Shown: positions 39,947-46,603 of the stretch, one piece after another | Layout: every line of letters starts with the position of its first letter | Position numbering within the stretch: position 1 is the first letter of the stretch | DNA from: Streptomyces rapamycinicus NRRL 5491 | Lineage (GTDB): Bacteria; Actinomycetota; Actinomycetes; Streptomycetales; Streptomycetaceae | NCBI RefSeq assembly: GCF_024298965.1 | Contig: NZ_CP085193.1 | Span: 11,408,001 to 11,472,000, forward strand | DNA length: 64,000 nt | Direction of reading: 5' to 3' | Notes under the pieces: generated by a model | Seen by the model: only the letters and a program-made list of their open reading frames with translations | Database searches by the model: none | What the model was told of the DNA's origin: nothing | Program-made: the position numbers and the translations under genes

Positions 39947-40855
39947 TCACCACTCGGCGCGGCGCCAGGTGATCGTGGCGGTGGCTCCCTCCCCTCCCGA
40001 CGCGGCGCGGAAGGACAGCTGCGAGGTCCCGGACGGCAGGGTGAACGACTCCTCCGGGGCGCTGCCCGGTGTGGCGGTGTGGCGGCGCGACGCGGTGCCG
40101 TTGAACATCACGGTCCCCTCGGCGGTGTCGACGACGAGTTCGTCGTCCGGGGCGAGGGTGATCGCGTACTCCAGCCAGTCGCCGCTGGTCCGGTTGGCCA
40201 GCCGCGGCCGGGTGCACGGCCCGGTGAAGGTGATCACCGGATGGGCGGGTGCGCTGCCCTCGTTCTCCACCGCGAGGTCGCCGGTGGAACCGGGCGCGCC
40301 CCAGGCCAGCGGCCAGTTGAGCGGCCAGGTCAGCCCCGCCTCCGGCTGGGGGAGCCCGGCGGTGTCCCGCCGCCCCACCGCCTCGTAACGGCGTGGATCG
40401 CTCGCCTTCCACTGGAGCGTCATCTTGGCCAGGCGGCTCGCGGCGAACTGCCGGTCGGTGGGGACCACGCGCTGGGTGACCCGGGCCCGTACGGCCAGCG
40501 TCTCGCCGTGCAGCCGGACGGCCAGCCACTCCTCCTCGTCGCGGACGGCGGTGGCGGCGCGCAGCGTGCGCAGCGCGTCCCGCACGGCCTCCGGTCCGGC
40601 GTCCGGGTCGGGTGCGAACCACACCTGCGCGGTGACCGTACGGGCCTGCGCCCACTGGGAGCCGGGCCAGCCGCCGTGCCCCACCGGGCGGTCCGCGTCG
40701 GAGGTGTCCAGCGCGGGCAACTCCTCCCAGCCGGTGAGCCCTTCGGCGGCGATCCAGTAGTCGGTGCCGGGGCCCATCAGCAGCCCGGCCCACTGCGCCT
40801 GCCCGTCGGTGGTGATGAGCGGCCCCGGTTCGGTGGCGGTGGTCTCGTCCGCCAT
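39947..40855 (-). CDS. Distal tail (Dit)-like protein
   Basis: 302 aa. The N-terminal half contains TARTVTAQVWFAPDPDAGPEAVRD-like sequence and FAASRLAKMTLQWKASDPRRY, which fit the family of phage tail proteins that form the ring below the tube. The C-terminal half, about 190-302, is a beta-sandwich-like domain rich in Thr, Ser and Gly, ending TATITWRRAEW. It follows the tape-measure gene directly, the standard position of Dit in siphoviruses. The 85 bp between it and the next gene hold nothing I can support. Confidence 0.72.
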   Translation of the reverse strand: MADETTATEPGPLITTDGQAQWAGLLMGPGTDYWIAAEGLTGWEELPALDTSDADRPVGHGGWPGSQWAQARTVTAQVWFAPDPDAGPEAVRDALRTLRAATAVRDEEEWLAVRLHGETLAVRARVTQRVVPTDRQFAASRLAKMTLQWKASDPRRYEAVGRRDTAGLPQPEAGLTWPLNWPLAWGAPGSTGDLAVENEGSAPAHPVITFTGPCTRPRLANRTSGDWLEYAITLAPDDELVVDTAEGTVMFNGTASRRHTATPGSAPEESFTLPSGTSQLSFRAASGGEGATATITWRRAEW

Positions 40856-40856
40856 G

Positions 40857-42014
40857 TCACCCCCTCGCCTTCATCAGGAACATCAGATCCTCGGCGGTCT
40901 GCCGGGCGTTGCCGCCCGGGGCTTCGTGGTAGTGCTCGATGACGAATCCGCCGCCCGGCCTGCCGGATCCCGCCGGGGCGGGTGCGGGCCCGGTGCGGGC
41001 GAGCAGGGTGCTCAGCCGGTTCAGCGGCAGTACGGCCTCGGCCTGCCCGCCCTCGGCGAGCAGCGCGAGCGTGCCACCGGGGCGCGGCAGCACGATGCCG
41101 CCCTGGGCGAGCGTGGGGATGGTGGGGATGTTCACCCCGAACGACTTGCCGCCGATCCCCGGCACCCATGAGGGCACCGAGACCTTGACCCGGTTCAGCG
41201 CGCCGATCGCCCGGTTGACCAGCCCGATCACCCCGTTGAGCGGCCCGCGCACGGCCCCGAGCACGGCGCTGAACGCACCCCGGACGATGCCCGCCAGCCC
41301 GTTGAAGGCGCGCTGGATGCCGTTACGGGCGGAGCGGAAGGCGCCCGGGATCCGCTCCGAGAAGAAGGACAGCAGGGGCCGGACCACGGCCATGATGGCG
41401 TGGATGACCGTGGTGATGATGGTCTTGTAGATGTTGAAGTACGTCTTCACGACGGTCCAGATGACCTTCAGCACGACCGTGAACGCCGTCTTGATGCCGT
41501 TCCAGGTCGTCTGGACCACTTGTTTCGCCACGCGCATGGTGGAGCCGATGACCTGGCCGATGATCCTGAAGGCCGCCTGGACGATGCGCTGGACGGTCTT
41601 GGACTGCATCGCCATGTCGACGAGCTTCATGATCAGCGGCATCAGCAGCGCCATGATGGCGCCGAACACGTTTGACTTCATGGCGGTGTTGAGGCCCTTC
41701 TGGGCCGTTGTCACCCCCTGGAGCCCCGTCTTCATCCGCCCCATCAGCCCACCCCCGGTGGCCGCGCCGCGGCCGGCGGTGGTCATGGAGCGGCCGCTCC
41801 TGGCGACGCTGCGCTCGGCGGCGTTGGCCTCTCGCTGCAGGGTGCGCATCGAGTTGGCCGACTTGTCGACATCACCCTTGACGCGGCCCACGGCGCCGGA
41901 TGCTCCGGTGACGGAGCCACGCAATCTGGCGACGGTGGTATCGGCCTGGCGAGCCGAGGTCGTGAAGTTCCGCAGGGCGCCGACGGACGACCGCAGGGCG
42001 GCCACGAGCGACAT
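40857..42014 (-). CDS. Short tail tape-measure protein
   Basis: 385 aa. The N-terminal 115 residues are helical and coiled-coil-like. The middle (about 115-275) has long hydrophobic helical segments (FGAIMALLMPLIMKLVDMA, IWTVVKTYFNIYKTIITTVIHAIM). The C-terminus has LAQGGIVLPRPGGTLALLAEGGQAEAVLPL, a phrase typical of phage tape-measure proteins. The ATG 42014 follows a GAGGAGGA ribosome site. At the usual rule of about 0.15 nm per residue the tail would be near 60 nm, far shorter than most siphophages; the length is inference. It may work with the coiled-coil gene just upstream. Confidence 0.85.
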   Translation of the reverse strand: MSLVAALRSSVGALRNFTTSARQADTTVARLRGSVTGASGAVGRVKGDVDKSANSMRTLQREANAAERSVARSGRSMTTAGRGAATGGGLMGRMKTGLQGVTTAQKGLNTAMKSNVFGAIMALLMPLIMKLVDMAMQSKTVQRIVQAAFRIIGQVIGSTMRVAKQVVQTTWNGIKTAFTVVLKVIWTVVKTYFNIYKTIITTVIHAIMAVVRPLLSFFSERIPGAFRSARNGIQRAFNGLAGIVRGAFSAVLGAVRGPLNGVIGLVNRAIGALNRVKVSVPSWVPGIGGKSFGVNIPTIPTLAQGGIVLPRPGGTLALLAEGGQAEAVLPLNRLSTLLARTGPAPAPAGSGRPGGGFVIEHYHEAPGGNARQTAEDLMFLMKARG

Positions 42015-42047
42015 GGCATCCTCCTCGATGTAGGGACAGCGGCGGCT

Positions 42048-42758
42048 TCAGGAGCCGAGCTCACGCCGAAGGCCCGCCGCCCGCGTTTCCAGCGTCCGCA
42101 TTCCCTGGTCCAGGGCGTTCATATGGTTGACGGTCTCCCGGCGCGTGTTTCTCGCCTCCTGCTCGGCCTGCGCGATGCGATGCGCTGCCGACACGACTCG
42201 CTGCTGGCTGCCTTCGACCCTCCCCCGGGCCTGCCGGGCGCGGCGCTCCGCCCCCTCCAGCGCGCGCAACTCCCGGCTCAGCGCCTCCTCGCGGAAGCGC
42301 TGCTCGCCGTACAGCGCGCGGCTGTCGCCGCCGGGCTGGGCGCGACGCTGCCGGGTCTCCTCCAGATCGCTGCGGCGTTGTTCGACACGCTCCAACTGCT
42401 GCTGGAAGCGGTCCACGGCGCCTTGCAGACGGTCCGTGCGCTGTTCCAGCTTCCGCTCGGCGGTCTGCAACCGCTCATCGGGCGTGCGCATATGGCGCCA
42501 GGTCACGACCTGGCGGCCAGCCACGAACACCCCGGTCTCATCGACCTTCAGCAGGGAGAACCCGATGCTCGCCGCGGCCGCGGCCCCCAGGACGCCGGCC
42601 AGATCCGACTTGCCGAGACCCGGCTCGATCTTCGGCTTGTAGGTCTGTATGAAGTTGTCCTGCTCCTTCTGCATGTGCGCGAGCGTGACGTTGGTGGCCG
42701 TCATGCGGCGCTTCAGCTGGGCAAGGGCCGTCTCGGTGCGCTCTTGGAAATCGCTCAC
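42048..42758 (-). CDS. Coiled-coil protein of the tail island
   Basis: 236 aa with a long charged coiled coil from about residue 90 to 236, rich in Arg, Glu and Gln, and a Gly/Ala hydrophobic patch LAGVLGAAAAASIGFSLL near residue 55. The GTG start has GGAGGG upstream. It lies between the G/GT pair and the tape measure, 15 bp from the former, so it may be a detached N-terminal part of the tape measure or a second assembly chaperone. I know no named family for it. Confidence 0.7.
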   Translation of the reverse strand: MSDFQERTETALAQLKRRMTATNVTLAHMQKEQDNFIQTYKPKIEPGLGKSDLAGVLGAAAAASIGFSLLKVDETGVFVAGRQVVTWRHMRTPDERLQTAERKLEQRTDRLQGAVDRFQQQLERVEQRRSDLEETRQRRAQPGGDSRALYGEQRFREEALSRELRALEGAERRARQARGRVEGSQQRVVSAAHRIAQAEQEARNTRRETVNHMNALDQGMRTLETRAAGLRRELGS

Positions 42759-42773
42759 GTACCCTCCTGCGGG

Positions 42774-43459
42774 TCACCCGAAGAACCGCGCCAACTCCGC
42801 GCCCGTCGGCGCGTGATCGGCGGCCGGGCCGTCGGGCGTATCGGCGGCCCCCACCCCCGGGCGGGGCACCGGAATCGGCGCCTCCGGCGGGTCCGCGTAC
42901 TCGTCTCGATTGGCCGACGCGAACATCCAGTTGGCGATCGCCAAGTGGTCCACGACCGCTGCCAGCAGATGATCCGTCAGCCCCCACTCCGCGGCCTCGC
43001 CCTCCCGCGCCCGTACGAACGACGAGTCCGGCGGAAGGTGGCGCACCAGGACCGCCAGGCGCCGCGAGGACAGCGCCTCGCGGTGCCAGTCGAGCAGGTC
43101 GACGCCGTAGTACCGCAGCAGATCGGCCTCCAGCGCCTCGGCGTGCTCCTCCACGAGCGCGCCGAGGCTCAGCCTTCCCCCACGCCGAGCCCGGTGTCCT
43201 GGCCGTACGCCTCGAGGATCGCGGCGATGTCCTGCACGCTCACCTCGTGTTGGCACAGCCGCTGGTAGGCATCCTCGCCCATGAGGAGGGCGAGCAGCCC
43301 GTCCAGGTCGTTGTCCTTGAGCTCGGCCAGCGCCTGCGCCGAGCGGCGGGGGATCTCGGTGGGCAGCGAGAACGTCTCCCCGTCCACCTCGAAGTCCCAG
43401 GTCAGGCCCAGCGCCTCCAGACGCTGGGCGCGGGCGGCGTTGACGTTGAACGTGGCCAT
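42774..43459 (-). CDS. Tail assembly chaperone GT fusion (predicted -1 frameshift product)
   Basis: The G frame (43459 to 43169) ends in GTG GGG GAA GGC TGA. The frame one base back stays open across this point and continues to 42774, reading RLSLGALVEEHAEALEADLL and ending GAELARFFG. A -1 slip at the GGGGGAA run (43174-43180) would give a protein of about 228 aa. The downstream part has no good start of its own; the nearest GTG, at 43154, is too far from a ribosome site. This is the arrangement of phage tail G/GT chaperones between the tube and tape-measure genes (family knowledge). The slip itself is inferred; GGGGGAA is not the textbook X-XXY-YYZ motif. Confidence 0.7.
43169..43459 (-). 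CDS. Tail assembly chaperone G-like protein
   Basis: 96 aa, the unshifted product of the G/GT pair. The sequence has WDFEVDGETFSLPTEIPRRSAQALAELKDNDLDGLLALLMGED-type features in separate blocks: a beta hairpin followed by acidic helices, common among G-like chaperones of actinophages. It follows the tail tube gene by about 50 bp. In phage lambda, G and GT coat the tape measure and recruit tube subunits before assembly (family knowledge); the same role is expected here. Confidence 0.75.
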   Translation of the reverse strand: MATFNVNAARAQRLEALGLTWDFEVDGETFSLPTEIPRRSAQALAELKDNDLDGLLALLMGEDAYQRLCQHEVSVQDIAAILEAYGQDTGLGVGEG

Positions 43460-43510
43460 GGCGGCGGCTCCTTCGCGATCGACTTCGGGGATCGACTTCG
43501 GGGGAGGGGA

Positions 43511-44086
43511 TCAGGATCCGGCGAATGCCGGGTCGTTCATCAGCCAGGTGGCCAGCGGGGTGTCGTTGTCCACGGCCAGTGCCGTGAAGGTGACCCCGAG
43601 CCGGACCGCGGCCGTGCGGGTGAGCTGGAGCTCCTCGGTCTCGGTGACCTGGCCGCGGCGGAGGACGAACCGGTACTTGATGACATCGCCGTCGGCGAAC
43701 TCCACGCCCAGCATCCGCTCGTCCTTCTTCGGCTCGGCGGCGAGTTCGTAGCGGTACACCTTGGACTCGGCCTCCGTCTCCGTCACCAGGGCGCCGCCGA
43801 AGAAGAACGGCAGGGTGTCCTCGTTGAGCTGGAGCAGCTGGAACTTCACGGTGAGGTCGCGGTCGGAGTAGACGAAGCGGGCCGGGCTGACCGACTGCCA
43901 GGTGTCCACCGGGTCGATCTTGTCCTTCTTGTTGAACTTGATGCCGTCGGTGGTGGTGTACCCGAGGTCCTTCCAGCCCGCCGCCCACGCCGTGGAGACA
44001 TCGGCCGGGACGGTGGTGCCGAGCGGGGCGGTGAGGATGCGGCCGGTGCCCGCGACGCGGATCTCATTGGGGTTCATTCCGGGCAT
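43511..44086 (-). CDS. Major tail (tube) protein
   Basis: 191 aa. It begins MPGMNPNEIRVAGTGRILTAP and contains WKDLGYTTTDGIKF and LPFFFGGALV, a pattern seen in tail tube proteins of actinobacterial siphoviruses (recognised by eye). Mixed beta content and the position just before the G/GT genes agree. No sheath gene accompanies it, so the tail is of the flexible, non-contractile kind. Confidence 0.8.
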   Translation of the reverse strand: MPGMNPNEIRVAGTGRILTAPLGTTVPADVSTAWAAGWKDLGYTTTDGIKFNKKDKIDPVDTWQSVSPARFVYSDRDLTVKFQLLQLNEDTLPFFFGGALVTETEAESKVYRYELAAEPKKDERMLGVEFADGDVIKYRFVLRRGQVTETEELQLTRTAAVRLGVTFTALAVDNDTPLATWLMNDPAFAGS

Positions 44087-44140
44087 GCGATTGCTCCTTG
44101 TGGCGTGGTGATGGGGGCGGACGGTCGGCGGTGACGTGGC

Positions 44141-44548
44141 CTACGCCGGGCGGATGGAGAGCCGGGCCGTGGACACATAGCGGCTGGCGGCGGCGTGCAG
44201 GTAGTCGGGCAGCCACCGGGGGCCGTCCACTTCGGAGACATCGGTGACACAGGCGGTGCCGAACGTGGTGCCGCGCACGGTGAACAGCGCCGTACGGGCG
44301 GCCGTGGCGACCGTGTGGGCCGTGGGTTTGTCCGGGCCGTACACCTCGAGGTCGACCAGCGGCTGGTCCAGATGGATGTCCTCGACCCAGACGCCGCCGG
44401 CCCGGGAGACCAGCACGGCCCTCTGGGTTCCGTCGAAGTCCGGCGGGGTCCGGTTGTCCACGAGTACCCCGGCCAGTTCGGGGCGGTTCTTCAGATGCTC
44501 GACGACGAGGCGCTCGACGTCAGGAAAGATCACCAGGGGCTCGGTCAT
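44141..44548 (-). CDS. Tail terminator/completion-like protein
   Basis: 135 aa. The start MTEPLVIFPDVERLVVEHLK and the mid-region VWVEDIHLDQPLVDLEVYG followed by THTVATAARTALF-type helix fit the small tail-completion proteins encoded just before the tube gene in siphoviruses. It is the first structural gene of the island and follows a 5' leader of about 95 bp with a GC hairpin. The assignment rests on position and fold pattern, not on a catalytic motif. Confidence 0.65.
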   Translation of the reverse strand: MTEPLVIFPDVERLVVEHLKNRPELAGVLVDNRTPPDFDGTQRAVLVSRAGGVWVEDIHLDQPLVDLEVYGPDKPTAHTVATAARTALFTVRGTTFGTACVTDVSEVDGPRWLPDYLHAAASRYVSTARLSIRPA

Positions 44549-44591
44549 GCGCGCACTCCTTGCTGTGGTCAGGGGCTGCGCACAGCGAAAA

Positions 44592-44633
44592 GCGGCGGGG
44601 CCGTGGCCCCTTCAGGGGGCACAGCTCCGCCGC
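44592..44633 (-). promoter_or_regulatory. GC hairpin in the leader of the tail operon
   Basis: GCGGCGG (44592-44598) pairs with CCGCCGC (44627-44633). Inside lies GGGGCC-GT-GGCCCC (44597-44610), which can form an alternative stem. It is in the untranslated leader between the candidate promoter and the first tail gene, so it could act as an attenuator or as the terminator of the HTH gene upstream. Confidence 0.45.
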
Positions 44634-44641
44634 TGGCACCA

Positions 44642-44670
44642 AGTGTGATGCAATGGATGCCCATTGACAA
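44642..44670 (-). promoter_or_regulatory. Candidate tail-operon promoter with internal inverted repeat
   Basis: On the minus strand TTGTCA (44670-44665) and CACACT (44647-44642) are 17 bp apart, a plausible -35/-10 pair. A perfect inverted repeat CAATGG-ATGC-CCATTG (44651-44666) fills the spacer, the classic place for a repressor site. CACTT is also repeated 10 bp apart at 44672 and 44682. The HTH protein encoded next door is the obvious candidate binder (inference). Confidence 0.5.
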
Positions 44671-44714
44671 CCACTTGTCGTCACTTATGCCGAGATGACC
44701 ATGGGTCCCGCAGG

Positions 44715-44912
44715 TCACGTACGCCGTTGTGTGGCCCGCTCGGCCGCGAACACATCCTCCAGCCGATAGAGGAACGCCTTGCCCTGACGCCCCGCGGGCC
44801 GCAGATGCTTCAGCTGCACCCACTTGCGGATGGTGGCCGGGGCGACGCCCACCTCCGCGGCGGCCACGGCGGCGGTCAGCAACGGATACTCGGGCGCCTG
44901 TGTGGTCCTCAT
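44715..44912 (-). CDS. Small helix-turn-helix DNA-binding protein
   Basis: 65 aa, MerR/excisionase-type HTH. The helix-turn-helix is AAEVGVAPATIRKWVQLKHL (about 19-38), followed by a wing GRQGKAFLYRLEDV. Such proteins serve as excisionases or phage regulators, or give structural helix-turn-helix functions in actinophage genomes. The ATG overlaps the stop of the upstream Cys-rich gene by four bases. It lies directly before the tail operon and its palindrome-bearing promoter, so control of the tail genes is a reasonable guess. Confidence 0.8.
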   Translation of the reverse strand: MRTTQAPEYPLLTAAVAAAEVGVAPATIRKWVQLKHLRPAGRQGKAFLYRLEDVFAAERATQRRT

Positions 44913-45577
44913 CGGCTCACCGCCACGGCGGTGGAGCCTCCGTCCAGGGCGGCGGTGATCTCCTCCAGGGTGAGCGCGCCGCCGGCCGCCAGCTCCGCCC
45001 ACTCGTCCTCCGGCCAGGAGTGCCGATGTGCCCGGTCCGCATGGCAGCCGCACCCGGGGTGCGGACAGCGGCAGGCGGGGTTGATGCACAGCACCGCCCG
45101 GCGCAGCGGAAAGGCCCGCAGCGACACCGAGGCGCACAGCGGGCACCGGCCGCGCAGCCGGACCACGGGTTCGGCGTCCCCGAGCGTGCCCGAGCAGCGC
45201 CGCGCCATTGCGCTGACCTCCTCCAGCAGATGGCGCATCAGCGGCGGGTCGGCCTCGACCCGTTCCAGCAGCCCCGCGAGGCGGGCCAGCCTGACCTCGA
45301 CCGTTCCCCTGTCCGTGGGCGGCAGCCCGAGCCGGTCGTGCACCGCCTCCTCCAGTTCCACGACGCCGTCGGTGATGTCGCGTACGGTGTCGGAGACCCG
45401 TAGGCGCAACGGCTCCGAGGGCCCGTGGCGGTCGGCGCCTCCCCGCTGCCGGCCGAGGCCGGAACGGTGCGGGGAGGGCGTCAACTCCGCCTGGAGCTCG
45501 GGGAATTGCCGTCTCAGAACGGTGATCCAGTGGCTCGCTCTGACGCGGTCAGGATGCGCGAGTGCGTCATTGCTCAA
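44909..45577 (-). CDS. Cys/His-rich protein, probable zinc-binding, leading the tail island
   Basis: 222 aa from TTG 45577 with a GGGGGG stretch upstream. The N-terminal part is helical and charged. The C-terminal part, about 140-185, has CPLC, then CINPACRCPHPGCGC, and nearby His, enough ligands for two zinc ribbons. It resembles small zinc-ribbon proteins found beside HTH genes in Streptomyces prophages, but I cannot name a family. Coupling to the HTH gene suggests a regulatory pair. Confidence 0.65.
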   Translation of the reverse strand: MSNDALAHPDRVRASHWITVLRRQFPELQAELTPSPHRSGLGRQRGGADRHGPSEPLRLRVSDTVRDITDGVVELEEAVHDRLGLPPTDRGTVEVRLARLAGLLERVEADPPLMRHLLEEVSAMARRCSGTLGDAEPVVRLRGRCPLCASVSLRAFPLRRAVLCINPACRCPHPGCGCHADRAHRHSWPEDEWAELAAGGALTLEEITAALDGGSTAVAVSR

Positions 45578-45714
45578 CAGAACCCCCCAGGTTGTCTGCT
45601 TCTTCGCTCCCTAGGAACCCCGGTCCACGCGGAACGGTTCCCACCGGAAGGGCGCGCGGAAGCGGGGATCAGGGGGGCGCCGAAACGGGCATCGGGAAGG
45701 CGCCGGGGCGGGTG

Positions 45715-46509
45715 TCAGGGGAGGATCGAGTCGACGTAGCCGCCGTCCACGCGCACGGCTCCGCCGGTGGTGGCCGAGGCGAATGAAGAGCTGAGGTAGA
45801 CCGCCATGTTGGCGATCTCCTCGGGCTCGATCAGCCGCTGGAGCAGCGACTGCGGCCGGTGCTTGGCCATGAACTCCCGCTGCGCCTCGTCCCAGGGCAG
45901 CTCCGGGTCCACCAGTTCGTACACGAAGTCCTCGACCCCGCCGGTGTGGGTCGGCCCGGCGATCAGCGAGTTGACCGTGACCCCGGTACCGGCGGCGTCC
46001 TTGGCGAAGCCGCGGGTGACGGCGAGCAGTGCGGTCTTCGACATCCCGTAGTGGATCATCTCGGCGGGGATGACGACGGCGGAGTCACTGGCGACGTTCA
46101 TGATCCGGCCCCAGGAACGGTCCTTCATCCCGGGCAGGAAGCTCCGGATCATCCGGACGGCGGCCAGGACGTTCACCTCGAAATAGCGCCGCCACTCATC
46201 GTCGCTGATCTCCAGCGGCGGAGTGGCCCCGAAGATGCCGAGGTTGTTGACCAGGACATCGGTGTCCGGCACCGCTTCGATGACCTGGCGGGCGCCGTCA
46301 TCGGTGGTGATGTCGCCGGGGGCGGGGATGAACGAGCCGCCCTCGGTGTCCTCCTCCAGCTTCTGGATGGCGGCCTCGACGGACTCCTGACGGCGCCCGT
46401 TGACGGCGACACGGGCACCCGCCCGCGCCAGCCCGGCGGCGATGGCGAAACCGATGCCCTGGGTGGAGCCGGTGACCAGGGCGGTCCTACCGGAAAGGTC
46501 GATCTGCAC
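45715..46509 (-). CDS. Short-chain dehydrogenase/reductase
   Basis: 264 aa, classical SDR. The NAD(P)-binding motif TGSTQGIG lies at about 14-21, NNLG at about 89-92 (a variant of NNAG), the catalytic Ser in the NVASDSA strand, and the YGMSK Tyr/Lys pair at about 153-157. The GTG start 46509 gives the family's usual N-terminus. The sequence resembles oxidoreductases annotated as 3-oxoacyl-ACP-reductase-like; the substrate is unknown. It lies just beyond the tail island on the same strand and has its own promoter region with a dyad. Confidence 0.92.
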   Translation of the reverse strand: MQIDLSGRTALVTGSTQGIGFAIAAGLARAGARVAVNGRRQESVEAAIQKLEEDTEGGSFIPAPGDITTDDGARQVIEAVPDTDVLVNNLGIFGATPPLEISDDEWRRYFEVNVLAAVRMIRSFLPGMKDRSWGRIMNVASDSAVVIPAEMIHYGMSKTALLAVTRGFAKDAAGTGVTVNSLIAGPTHTGGVEDFVYELVDPELPWDEAQREFMAKHRPQSLLQRLIEPEEIANMAVYLSSSFASATTGGAVRVDGGYVDSILP

Positions 46510-46538
46510 GGCGCTCCTTCGTCGATGCCTTATTGCTT

Positions 46539-46571
46539 GCGTGCGCCTTTAGTTGCACACGCGCCATACTA
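46539..46571 (-). promoter_or_regulatory. Promoter and operator-like dyad of the SDR gene
   Basis: On the minus strand TAGTAT (46571-46566) is a good -10 box. Just downstream, GCGTGCGC (46539-46546) and GCACACGC (46555-46562) form an inverted repeat with one mismatch and an 8-base spacer. A repressor bound there would cover the transcription start. No -35 match is evident. Confidence 0.4.
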
Positions 46572-46603
46572 GCGTAGCCCGATGCGCCGACGGCCGTGGC
46601 AGC

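Noticed and set aside
37496..45577. Extracellular contractile injection system (eCIS) or R-type tailocin
   Set aside because: No sheath, spike/VgrG-like, AAA+ or baseplate wedge gene is present. The gene order is that of a flexible siphovirus tail.
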